A stretch of DNA of 64,000 nt from an uncultured Eubacterium sp. (GTDB taxonomy: Bacteria > Bacillota > Clostridia > Peptostreptococcales > Anaerovoracaceae): contig UQRM01000002.1 in the NCBI GenBank assembly GCA_900543485.1, forward strand, positions 62,001 through 126,000. Reading direction: 5' to 3'. Below are positions 37,443 through 45,488 of this stretch, in pieces. The translations under genes and the position numbers were made by a program. The notes below the pieces were generated by a model. That model ran no database searches and was not told where the DNA came from. It worked only from the letters and a program-made list of their open reading frames with translations. Every line of letters starts with the position of its first letter. Positions within the stretch are counted from its first letter, which is position 1.

Positions 37443-37478
37443 ATTTTTCTCCTAATACATGAGTGCAAGTTATCTATT

Positions 37479-37519
37479 ATTATACAACAAAAAAGCAACA
37501 AAGTGGCATATAGCCACTT
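37479..37519 (-). promoter_or_regulatory. Hairpin and -10 box before the permease operon
   Basis: On the minus strand AAGTGGC/GCCACTT (37501-37507 with 37513-37519) forms a hairpin followed by GTTGCTTTTTT. A TATAAT box (37479-37484) comes next, then the permease RBS. No convincing -24/-12 sigma-54 promoter is present. Confidence 0.45.
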
Positions 37520-38112
37520 TCCTGCTTCGAGAATTTATTTAAAGGGGATAAACTAGAAATTGCTTTTTTGCTGTCGGTACCGCCGGGACAACAGCTGCCA
37601 AGCCTTCGCCATCAAGGAAGCGAAAGAACAAAACACTGCATCGCCGATTGCCATAGCCGCTATCGCTGTTGTCCGGAATACCGCAGAAATCTCAGTTTCT
37701 CTATAATCAAGAATCGAGCTGTTCACTTCTCTTATATGCGGTCCGCAGAGTGTAGCCGCCGCACCTGCCGGGAACGGGTACGATCCTCCTTCTGTGAAGA
37801 GGGGAATGTGTGAGATTGACTCGTGTCTCATGACATTGTGTCATAACTCCGTGCATCGTGATACACCACGATGCTCCGCCTCTTTTCCCGCTAAAACCGA
37901 TTTGGATTTTCACGGGCCTGAGCTGTTTCTCTGCCATTATATATTCCAAGATTCGTGCCAATATCCGCCTTTTTTCGACTTTTTTTCAGGGCATCGTTTC
38001 AAAATGCTGTTAGATATTGAAATTCCAACGTTTTAGCGAGAAAGTTTTTTTCTCGCATCCGTCGCGCCATACGACGTGACTGTCTCATGACGGAAAATCA
38101 GAGAAAAAAAAC
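37520..38112. other. Gene-poor intergenic region with palindromes
   Basis: About 600 bases between the permease promoter and the ATPase terminator. Small frames on the minus strand (84-92 codons) lack a ribosome-binding site and family resemblance, so no gene is called. Perfect inverted repeats are ATGACA-TTG-TGTCAT (37830-37844), GCATCGTG-N6-CACGATGC (37853-37874) and GCGAGAAA/TTTCTCGC near 38036-38058. Could be a decayed gene or a regulatory region. Confidence 0.5.
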
Positions 38113-38142
38113 GGGGAACAGGAAATAAACTTCCTGTTCCCC
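38105..38142 (-). terminator. Terminator after the P-loop ATPase gene
   Basis: Perfect 12-bp stem GGGGAACAGGAA (38113-38124) with TTCCTGTTCCCC (38131-38142), 6-base loop. On the minus strand it is followed by GTTTTTTTT. Confidence 0.88.
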
Positions 38143-38197
38143 ATGAAACTTTTTTCTCAAATGTCATTTTATTTCACACCAGGTCATCAGACCACAT

Positions 38198-39340
38198 TCA
38201 CTTCATTATACTTCTCGTAATGTGATCCTCCACCTGCCGGAGCGCATCGAAATCCACAGCGTCCACGTAACACTTCTCCAGCATATCGTGGCGCCCTTTC
38301 GCTTTTTCCAGTAAAGCGACCGCCTTCAGGATCAGGCCGCGGCTGCTCTCCTTCACATCCTCGAAGACTTCTCCGGCCTGACGATCCCCATCCCCCGTAA
38401 ACACTTCATCAGCCTTTATCCTTACGACCTTTCCATCGATATTGGCCGAATCGACGACATGATATTCATTGCTGCATATCACTGCCAGATCTGCTCCTTC
38501 GCAGACTACATGCTCCAGCTTTCTTTCAGGGGACATAGGACAGTAATATTCCTCCACGTCGAATCCCGCCTCTGTAAGACGCCTGGATACAGGTCCCAGC
38601 AGCACCTCGGTCCTGGAGCCCACAGGGACATCCAGCACTACCACCCGGCCGACACCCTCTATCACCGAAGTCACGTTGCTTTTTATACCTCCCGGCGTGA
38701 TGGCCCCCGCGAAGAACTTTCGTCTTTCTCCAAATCTCACATCGCCGCCCATCACATAGTCACGTCTCATCTTGCTTTCCGCCCGTCTAAGTATGGATAT
38801 GGCATCCAGCTTCATCTTGAGCTGGCTCCTGTACTCCCATAGCTTCTCATCCGTGACGTTCCTTTCCAGCAGCTCTCCCAGAAACTCATATTGCTGACCG
38901 GCGCTTTTCAGATAACCGTAAGCATATCCGAATATATCGCTTATCTCCTCACCCAGCCTCATTATCTCCCATCTGCTGCCCTTTAGCTTCTCCTCATCCC
39001 AGAACTGCCCCAGATTTATTATCTCGTCCACAGCGCCGGGCGTCACAGGATCCACGATATGTGGCGCCGTCCCATCCAGGACAGCCGCTCTCCTTCCCCT
39101 GATGAGTATCCCATCCAGCGAATCGGGATCAGAAGAGCACCAGAGAAAATCCACATCCTCTCCCCTGTCGACAAAATACCTGCCTATCCTCTTCATCAAG
39201 GTCGATTTTCCCGTTCCCGGACCGCCCTTTATACAAAATATTTTTTCTGCTTTTCTTTGTGGTAAAATATAGTTATAATAGGAATAGAATCCATGAGGGG
39301 TATTCCCTCCCGGATACAGATTTCTTACTTTTCCTTCCAT
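38198..39340 (-). CDS. P-loop ATP-binding protein of unknown function (PRK06851-like)
   Basis: 380 residues from ATG 39340, which has AAGGAGG seven bases upstream; the frame extends to 39493 without support. N-terminal Walker A is KGGPGTGKSTLM, and a second partial P-loop-like fold occupies the C-terminal half (about 215-380, with AGAITPGGIKSNVTSVIEG and VVLDVPVGSRTEV). The N-terminus MEGKVRNLYPGGNTPHGFYSYYNYI is characteristic of a conserved Firmicutes family without assigned function. No membrane segments. Confidence 0.8.
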   Translation of the reverse strand: MEGKVRNLYPGGNTPHGFYSYYNYILPQRKAEKIFCIKGGPGTGKSTLMKRIGRYFVDRGEDVDFLWCSSDPDSLDGILIRGRRAAVLDGTAPHIVDPVTPGAVDEIINLGQFWDEEKLKGSRWEIMRLGEEISDIFGYAYGYLKSAGQQYEFLGELLERNVTDEKLWEYRSQLKMKLDAISILRRAESKMRRDYVMGGDVRFGERRKFFAGAITPGGIKSNVTSVIEGVGRVVVLDVPVGSRTEVLLGPVSRRLTEAGFDVEEYYCPMSPERKLEHVVCEGADLAVICSNEYHVVDSANIDGKVVRIKADEVFTGDGDRQAGEVFEDVKESSRGLILKAVALLEKAKGRHDMLEKCYVDAVDFDALRQVEDHITRSIMK

Positions 39341-39481
39341 GATAACCTCCTTCGCTACATAACATACTATGCGGCACGGATCATTGGTTGTTAACGTTTT
39401 AAAGCAATTATGCATCTGTATCTGAGACGGATCCCTGTCTTCAGAAGGACATGGAAAATATAATATCGAAAAGAGGAAAGA

Positions 39482-40384
39482 ATGATGAATCAAAGTTCGA
39501 AAAAATCACACATCATAGTAGCGGTAATCCTCTTCGTTATCGCTGTTATCTTTCTCTGCTACGGCATCTACATGATCGATCACTCTCTCGAATACATACG
39601 GACTTATATGGAAATATCGACGATATCGTTCGAGGATGCTCTCCAGTATGTCGTATCGTCATCAGCCTCTTACATAGGCTTCGCCATCGTGATAGCCATC
39701 GGTGGATTTATCGTATTCTCACTGAGAAAAACTCACTACGTCACGTTCGGTCACCATAATGGATATGACGACGGGAACGACGAGGAAGAAGTGGACGAAG
39801 CGGAAGAAGAAGTCAAAGAAATCGAAGCAGTCAAAGAAGACGTCGAAGAGGAAGAGGTCAAAGAGATCAAAGGCGACGAAGAAAGCAGTGAGAACGGCGG
39901 CGATGTGACCGAAAACGAGAGTGTAGCTGCCTTGATGCCTGACATCGCGGCGCCCGGCGAAAAAGAAAAGCAACCCGAAGGACCCGAAGAAAAAGAAAAG
40001 CAGCCCGAAGAAAAAGAGGCTCCGGAAAAGGATCTGGTACATACCAGAGAATTCTCCTTCCCCAAAAAACCGGCTATAACCTATGAAGAAGTCATGATAC
40101 CTCAGGAAGCCTCTTCCGCACCGCGTGACGCCGAGAAGGATCACGAGGAGGCTGCCGGCAACGATACGATCCGGCAGGAAAAGAGCCAAGCCCCTCAGCA
40201 GGCTGATGGATCTGCCGCGCAGGCAAACAGGCAGGCTTCTCAGAAAGCAGCTGCCACCGCCAGGCCACAGACCGGAGATCAGTATGACAAGCCACAGCAA
40301 AACAAAAGCGGCCAAAACGGCCAGGTATCCAACGCACATTTGGATACCGACTCATGGCTGAAGGACTTTTTCGCTGACAAATAA
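39482..40384 (+). CDS. Two-TM protein with long acidic, low-complexity tail
   Basis: 300 residues. Two membrane helices at about 10-30 and 60-80 enclose a short loop. The rest is hydrophilic and repetitive, with runs of Glu/Lys (EEVDEAEEEVKEIEAVKEDVEEEEVKE) and a near-repeat of EKEKQPE units around 160-180. The tail ends Gln/Ala/Ser-rich. No family recognised; it could tether a cytoplasmic assembly to the membrane, but this is speculation. RBS AGAGGAAAG precedes tandem ATGs (39482, 39485). Divergent from the ATPase gene. Confidence 0.65.
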   Translation: MMNQSSKKSHIIVAVILFVIAVIFLCYGIYMIDHSLEYIRTYMEISTISFEDALQYVVSSSASYIGFAIVIAIGGFIVFSLRKTHYVTFGHHNGYDDGNDEEEVDEAEEEVKEIEAVKEDVEEEEVKEIKGDEESSENGGDVTENESVAALMPDIAAPGEKEKQPEGPEEKEKQPEEKEAPEKDLVHTREFSFPKKPAITYEEVMIPQEASSAPRDAEKDHEEAAGNDTIRQEKSQAPQQADGSAAQANRQASQKAAATARPQTGDQYDKPQQNKSGQNGQVSNAHLDTDSWLKDFFADK

Positions 40385-40414
40385 AATTTCGATACGAATA
40401 CAAACATGATCAGA

Positions 40415-40457
40415 AAAGGAGCTGTTTCATCGGCATATGGCCGCTGACAGCTCCTTT
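40415..40457. terminator. Bidirectional terminator
   Basis: AAAGGAGCTGT (40415-40425) pairs with ACAGCTCCTTT (40447-40457). The loop contains a CGGC/GCCG hairpin. It separates two convergent genes. Confidence 0.75.
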
Positions 40458-40477
40458 ACTCTTCACTTATTTTTTCT

Positions 40478-41614
40478 TTATTTCATCTCTTTAGGGATGA
40501 AAGAGTTATCGTTATCGTCGTTCCCGTCATTATTTTTCGACGCTTCTGCTCCGTCTCCTTCCGATGAAGATTCCATCACCGCGGTCACGTCCACAGACTT
40601 GCTTTCCATCTTCTCCGGTTTTACTGGCTCATCGGAAGCTTCCTCCTTATCCCGGATCCCCTCCGCTGTGGAAAGGCCATCCTCCGTCTCAGCAGCCTGG
40701 CTATTGTCTTCCGGCTCTTTGACCGATGTTTCAGGATGCTCCTCCTGATGTACAGATCCGGAAGGTGAAGGTACCGGTATCGCCTCCGGCTCTATAGGCG
40801 CAGGCTCCGTCTCCTTGATGAGATGTCCCGCCAGTATCTCGTAAAAACCCGCAAAGGTCGAATATTGATATGCCGTCACAGGCACCATGAACAGATAAAC
40901 TATCACAGCGACCAGCGACTGGACTATTACAGGCGCGTTCAGCAGCGCGACTATCTCTTCGATGAGTACGGCCGGGATCATCGATAAGATCATCCATCCA
41001 ATAAATGAAAGCTGCAGACAGAAGTATTTCGCACAATTTCCCTTCATCATCTGCTTACTTTCATTCATACACTGCCTTATCCCTTTTGTAGGGTCGTCGG
41101 CCAGTATGAAAAATGCCTGGCTGTATCTCAGAGCAGCTATTATCCCCGGGATTATCAGCAAAAGCGACCACAGTGCGATGAACAGCGACTGGAACAGCAT
41201 GAGCCCCAGCGCCTTTGCGAACTGTTCGAACCCGAGGAATATATCGCTGACACCTACCCTCTGACGTCTGAACATTGCCAGGAAAAACAAGGTTATCCCC
41301 AGCATGAACGCTCCTGTCACCAGTATGAGATATATACTGCTGAGAAATGAATATGTAGGCATACTCTCATAGATATATCCGTAATTATAATAAAGCTCCA
41401 TTCCTCCGGAGTTGTAGCTGTAATACATATCCGCCACATTGACGCCGAATAACTCGTTGAGTATGACAGGCGGTATCCCGATGCATAATTCATAGACCAC
41501 AAGGGCTATCATCGCCACCTTCCACTTGCCCGCCAGCGCGTTCCTTCCCAGCGCTCTCAGATTACTGCTCGATTCCGTTATCACTATATTGGGACCCATC
41601 ATATTCTGCTGCAT
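40478..41614 (-). CDS. DUF975-family membrane protein
   Basis: Polytopic membrane protein of unknown function, 378 residues from ATG 41614 (GAGAGG seven bases upstream). About six hydrophobic segments fill residues 35-265. Family signature segments are FLGFEQFAKALGLMLFQSLFIALWSLLLIIPGIIAALRYSQAFFILADDP and a Cys-containing MNESKQMMKG. The C-terminal 110 residues are acidic and probably disordered, longer than usual for DUF975. Nothing in the context gives a role. Confidence 0.82.
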   Translation of the reverse strand: MQQNMMGPNIVITESSSNLRALGRNALAGKWKVAMIALVVYELCIGIPPVILNELFGVNVADMYYSYNSGGMELYYNYGYIYESMPTYSFLSSIYLILVTGAFMLGITLFFLAMFRRQRVGVSDIFLGFEQFAKALGLMLFQSLFIALWSLLLIIPGIIAALRYSQAFFILADDPTKGIRQCMNESKQMMKGNCAKYFCLQLSFIGWMILSMIPAVLIEEIVALLNAPVIVQSLVAVIVYLFMVPVTAYQYSTFAGFYEILAGHLIKETEPAPIEPEAIPVPSPSGSVHQEEHPETSVKEPEDNSQAAETEDGLSTAEGIRDKEEASDEPVKPEKMESKSVDVTAVMESSSEGDGAEASKNNDGNDDNDNSFIPKEMK

Positions 41615-41793
41615 ATCCAAACCTCTCTTCGTATATTTTTTTCTCAAACTCACACGAATTTTTTGATCTCGTTAATAATATCATAAATAAAACTGTGAAG
41701 CAACCTTCTGTATCAGGCACCGGATGATTGCAACCGTATCCTTTCCATGTTAAAATTTTATGGGATATTTTATCAACATGATTGGGAGGAAAT

Positions 41794-42498
41794 ATGAAAA
41801 GATCGTTTATTATTTTGACATGTGCGCTGACCCTTTTTCTTCTGGCAAGCTGTGGGGGAAATGACGGCGGCGAAGTGAACAGCAAGGAAGCGGAAAAGAC
41901 AAAAGCTCAGACAGAGGCTGAGGCGACTGATGAAGAAGATGAATACATCAACGTAGCCGGATGCTGGCTGCAGACAGCTGAAGGCGACCCCTTCATGATC
42001 AACTTCAACGACGACAATACTATGGATTATCGCGCCTTTTTAAGCAACGAAGAGAGCTTTTTCACAGAGTACTTACTGGAGCCGGATCACCTGACGATAG
42101 ACATGGTAAATACCAACGCCACGACAGGTACGACTCCCGTAGTCTACAAAATAGAACTGAATGAAGATCAGCCGAGCCCCATACTGACGCTGACATTGGA
42201 TCGCGAGCGGTCCAGCGATGATCTGAGCTCTCTCTACGGATGGGAAACTGTACTGGAAGGATCCTACCGATACCTCAACCTGACGGCCGATCAGGTGGAA
42301 ACCGTACGAAAGGAGCTGGGCGTACCGGATGATATAGATGTCACGATAGCCCAGAGGACTCCTGAGTACTGGGACGGCGGACAACGCTGGCTCGTCGATA
42401 TCGAATTCTACGACGGTACTACGCTGATAGCGGCGGCGGCCGTAGATCCGCAGACGACGGAACCATGCCGCGATATCATAAGGTATACAGGCAACTGA
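41794..42498 (+). CDS. Lipoprotein of unknown function
   Basis: 234 residues. A signal peptide (MKRSFIILTCALTLFLLAS) ends in lipobox LASC, with Cys20 as the lipidation site. A charged linker follows, then a domain of mixed beta structure (ESFFTEYLLEPDHLTIDMVN, RWLVDIEFYDGTTLIAAAAVDP). No family recognised. Start set at ATG 41794 because GGGAGG lies four bases upstream. Followed by a terminator, so monocistronic. It is divergent from the DUF975 gene. Confidence 0.78.
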   Translation: MKRSFIILTCALTLFLLASCGGNDGGEVNSKEAEKTKAQTEAEATDEEDEYINVAGCWLQTAEGDPFMINFNDDNTMDYRAFLSNEESFFTEYLLEPDHLTIDMVNTNATTGTTPVVYKIELNEDQPSPILTLTLDRERSSDDLSSLYGWETVLEGSYRYLNLTADQVETVRKELGVPDDIDVTIAQRTPEYWDGGQRWLVDIEFYDGTTLIAAAAVDPQTTEPCRDIIRYTGN

Positions 42499-42515
42499 TG
42501 AAACTGCATTATGAA

Positions 42516-42544
42516 AAGCGCCGGTCTTACGACCGGCGCTTCTT
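42516..42544 (+). terminator. Terminator after the lipoprotein gene
   Basis: Perfect 11-bp stem AAGCGCCGGTC (42516-42526) with GACCGGCGCTT (42531-42541), 4-base loop. Also usable by abfH on the minus strand. Confidence 0.85.
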
Positions 42545-42563
42545 TGATCTCTTTTTTCTCTGA

Positions 42564-43688
42564 TTAATAGAGGTTGTCGAAGATCTCCTTGATCTCAGCT
42601 TCGGAAAGCTCAACGTAGTTGTTGCCCAGCAGTCTCTGCTGATTGTCGATAGTCGACTTAGCGAACTCAGCGGACTGTTCAGGAGTCATGCCATACTCTC
42701 TGAGAGGCTTCTTCTCGAGGATCTTGCCCAGGAACTCATCCAGTGCAGGATATACGTTGTCGACATCGCAGCCCATAACGTCTGCCAGCATCTTGTTGAG
42801 AACCTCGATCTTGCCCTTAGGCTGCTTTCTCATGTACATCTTGAACACTTCTGTGAAGCAGATGAAGTTAGCTTCGCCGTGAGCGATGTGGAAAGCTCCG
42901 CCGTGAGCATATGACAGGGCGTGAACAGCAGCGCATCCGGCGTTACCGAAAGCGATTCCAGCGTAGTTAGCAGCCAGACAGAAGTCCTTCAGAAGGTCTT
43001 TTCTGTTTTCAGCAGTGTTGCCGCCGGCAGCTATGATCTTCTTGTAGCCGTTCATGATCATGTCGATAGCCTTTTCCGAGTACATCTCTGTGAACGGAGA
43101 AGCCTTAGGCGACAGATATGATTCTACAGCGTGGATCAGAGCGTCTACCGAAGAAGTAGCGAATACCTTGTCAGGCAGACCCTGGAGTGATTCAGGGATC
43201 AGCACAGCGATATCAGCATAAGTCTCTTCGTCAGCGATACCCTTCTTGAGGTTCAGGGAAGGAATGGAAGCTACTGCTACGTTAGTTACTTCCGAACCTG
43301 TTCCGCAAGTAGTAGGTACAACGACCAGCTTCTTGATCCTCTTAGGAGCAACTTTTCCGGTGTAAAGATCAGCAACCTTGTCAGGGATATCGCATGCCAG
43401 TACTTTACAGCAGTCAACGATAGTACCGCCGCCGAAAGCGATGATCCTGTCGAATTCATACTTATCCATTTCTGCCTTCATAGCGTCCATCATCTCATCT
43501 GTAGGTTCGCCGGCACCGTACTTTTCCTGATAGATAACAGGCATGTCGATCCCCAGCGGCTTTACATACGGATCATACATCCACTGGTTAGTTACAAGGA
43601 TATCGCCCTTGCCCAGCTTGAACTCGTCGTTGAAATCTTTGAACGTATCAAAATAATGAATTGCAGGAACTACTCTTAATGCTTGCAT
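42564..43688 (-). CDS. abfH: 4-hydroxybutyrate dehydrogenase (iron-containing alcohol dehydrogenase family)
   Basis: Interconverts succinate semialdehyde and 4-hydroxybutyrate with NAD(H), in the GABA and succinate fermentation routes. 374 residues, slightly shorter than generic family III alcohol dehydrogenases. Nucleotide-binding GGGTIVDCCK and the PTTCGTGSEVTNVAV block are present. Metal ligands fit SVDALIHAVESYLS (Asp, His) and HALSYAHGGAFHIAHGEAN (two His). Context with abfT and abfD makes this assignment firm. It follows abfT after a 69-base gap. Confidence 0.93.
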   Translation of the reverse strand: MQALRVVPAIHYFDTFKDFNDEFKLGKGDILVTNQWMYDPYVKPLGIDMPVIYQEKYGAGEPTDEMMDAMKAEMDKYEFDRIIAFGGGTIVDCCKVLACDIPDKVADLYTGKVAPKRIKKLVVVPTTCGTGSEVTNVAVASIPSLNLKKGIADEETYADIAVLIPESLQGLPDKVFATSSVDALIHAVESYLSPKASPFTEMYSEKAIDMIMNGYKKIIAAGGNTAENRKDLLKDFCLAANYAGIAFGNAGCAAVHALSYAHGGAFHIAHGEANFICFTEVFKMYMRKQPKGKIEVLNKMLADVMGCDVDNVYPALDEFLGKILEKKPLREYGMTPEQSAEFAKSTIDNQQRLLGNNYVELSEAEIKEIFDNLY

Positions 43689-43757
43689 AATGTACCTCTT
43701 TTCTTTAAACTTCAGTTATACCTTATTAGACTCACTTTTAGGTGAATTTTAGGCTAA

Positions 43758-45074
43758 TTAAAACTCAGCGTTGAATCTCTCTTTGAACTGCTCTTTCAGC
43801 TCATCTCTGAAGTCAGGATGCGCTATGTTGATGAGTTGTCTTGCTCTCTCCTTGAGGTTTGCTCCCTTGAGTCTGGCTATGCCGTACTCGGTAACCACGT
43901 AATCAGCGTCGTTTCTGGAAGTCGTTACAGCAGCGCCGTGGTCTATGTAAGGAACTACCTTGGAGATCTTAGTGCCGTCCTTCTTGACTGTTACGGAAGG
44001 CATAGCCATGATGGATATTCCCTTTCCATCGTGAGACATAGCAGCGCCTCTTACGAAGTCTACCTGACCGCCTACGCCGGAGATCTGCTTGGTCCCGATG
44101 CTGTCGGAAACGATCTGACCCATGAAGTCTACCTGTACGCAGGAGTTGATGCATACGAGATTCTTAAGCTGCGATACTACTTCCGGATGATTTACGTAAT
44201 CTACCGGTCTCAGCTCAACAACAGGATTCTTGTCACAGAAGTCGTAGAGCTTCTTAGTTCCCATAAGGAATGTAACGACCATCTTGCCCTCGTCGATACC
44301 CTTCTGGCTGCAGTCTATAGCTCCCTTTTCATAGAGATCTACCACTCCGTCAGCGATCATTTCCGAATGTATGCCCAGGTGCTTCTTTTCTCCCAGCTGT
44401 GCCAGTACCGCGTCAGGAATAGCGCCGATACCCAGCTGCAGCGTAGCTCCGTCGTCGATCAGCGACGCGCAGTTCTTACCGATAGCTTCTTCCACCTCAG
44501 TGATCTTGGCAGGAGCGCTCTCGAACAGCGGGTGAGAATTCTCAACGAAAGCGTCGATCTCGCTTACATGTACGAAAGTTTCGCCGAAAACTGTAGGAAC
44601 CTGATCGTTTACTTCAGCGATCACTGTTCTGGCTGACTTGATGCCCTGCACCGTATAGTCGGAGGATACTCCGATGTTGCAGTATCCGTGTTCATCCGGA
44701 GGAGTTACCGTCACCATCATAACATCCACATGAAGGATGTCCTTTCTGATGAGACTAGGTATTTCGTGGAAAAATACAGGTATGAAGTCACCGTGTCCCT
44801 GCGCTATCGAATTCCTCGTAGAAGGGCTTGTGAACCATCCTTCATATCTGAAAACATCGCTGTGTTCAGGTTTGGAGTATTCACCTTTGCCGAGAGTAAC
44901 CATGTGCGATACCGTTATGTCCTTGTAGAGGTTCTTATTAGCCACCATCGCGTCAACTACAGCAACCGGTTCGGCAACACAATGTGCCAGAACTACCGTA
45001 TCTCCCGACTGAATCAGCTTGACAGCCTCATCGGCAGACATCGTTCTGTCTTCGTAAATCTTTTTCCAATCCAT
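43758..45074 (-). CDS. abfT: 4-hydroxybutyrate CoA-transferase
   Basis: Transfers CoA from acetyl-CoA (or butyryl-CoA) to 4-hydroxybutyrate. 438 residues, normal for the Cat2/AbfT family. The catalytic Glu is in GIHSEMIADGV (about residue 239), and the CoA-binding loop GIGAIPDAVLAQLG is just before it. ISGVGGQVDFVRGA and VPYIDHGAAVTTSRNDADYVVTEYGIA are further conserved blocks. Start at MDWKKIYEDR, overlapping no other gene; the 94-residue protein ends 2 bases upstream, so the two are coupled. abfH follows. Confidence 0.94.
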   Translation of the reverse strand: MDWKKIYEDRTMSADEAVKLIQSGDTVVLAHCVAEPVAVVDAMVANKNLYKDITVSHMVTLGKGEYSKPEHSDVFRYEGWFTSPSTRNSIAQGHGDFIPVFFHEIPSLIRKDILHVDVMMVTVTPPDEHGYCNIGVSSDYTVQGIKSARTVIAEVNDQVPTVFGETFVHVSEIDAFVENSHPLFESAPAKITEVEEAIGKNCASLIDDGATLQLGIGAIPDAVLAQLGEKKHLGIHSEMIADGVVDLYEKGAIDCSQKGIDEGKMVVTFLMGTKKLYDFCDKNPVVELRPVDYVNHPEVVSQLKNLVCINSCVQVDFMGQIVSDSIGTKQISGVGGQVDFVRGAAMSHDGKGISIMAMPSVTVKKDGTKISKVVPYIDHGAAVTTSRNDADYVVTEYGIARLKGANLKERARQLINIAHPDFRDELKEQFKERFNAEF

Positions 45075-45076
45075 GA

Positions 45077-45361
45077 TTATAAATCCTCCATTTCCAGCTT
45101 ACTGTCTTCCATAAGCTGCTTTTTAACTTCTTCGATCTGACTGTAATCCCATACCATATATGTCCTGCCCTTCACGTCGAAATGCCCGTATGAAGCGCAG
45201 TGGGCGGGGCACCCGTTTATTACCAGCAGACAATCGTATGTCTCGCCTTCGACCGCATGAGAAAAATCCAGACCTTTTACGTCACTTTCAATTTCTCTAA
45301 GAGCTTTGCCACGATCAAACCGGGGATTACATCCCCCGCAAAATCTAACTCCGCATTTCAT
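45077..45361 (-). CDS. Small Cys-rich conserved protein between abfD and abfT
   Basis: 94 residues. N-terminal cysteines are MKCGVRFCGGCNPRFDRG (Cys 3, 8, 11), followed by LVINGCPAHCASYGH (Cys about 51 and 55). Five cysteines in this layout could hold a metal or Fe-S centre, or a redox disulfide. I recall similar short proteins in Clostridia fermentation gene sets, but no assigned function. A TATAAT-like -10 box at 45382-45387 suggests its own promoter after the abfD terminator. Directly followed by abfT. Confidence 0.75.
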   Translation of the reverse strand: MKCGVRFCGGCNPRFDRGKALREIESDVKGLDFSHAVEGETYDCLLVINGCPAHCASYGHFDVKGRTYMVWDYSQIEEVKKQLMEDSKLEMEDL

Positions 45362-45412
45362 AAATCATCTTATTCCTTACGATTATAGCTTTTCTTTTTT
45401 TCAGAAAATCTG

Positions 45413-45447
45413 AAAAAAGAGACCGCTTTGGGCTACAAAGCGGCCTC
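45413..45447 (-). terminator. Terminator after abfD
   Basis: GAGACCGCTTTG (45419-45430) pairs with CAAAGCGGCCTC (45436-45447) with one G-U, followed on the minus strand by six Ts. A second weaker hairpin (TTTTTTCAGA/TCTGAAAAAA) follows at about 45394-45416. Confidence 0.8.
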
Positions 45448-45488
45448 AAAATTATCAGCAAATATCAAACTGTCAAGTACAGACTCAA

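Noticed and set aside
37501..37530. Sigma-54 -24/-12 promoter before the permease operon (TGCCAC-N4-TTGC)
   Set aside because: The GG of the -24 element is GC and the spacing is one base short; the sequence is better read as a hairpin.
37553..37961. Two minus-strand frames of 92 and 84 codons as genes
   Set aside because: No ribosome-binding site, mutual overlap, palindromes inside, and no recognisable motif.
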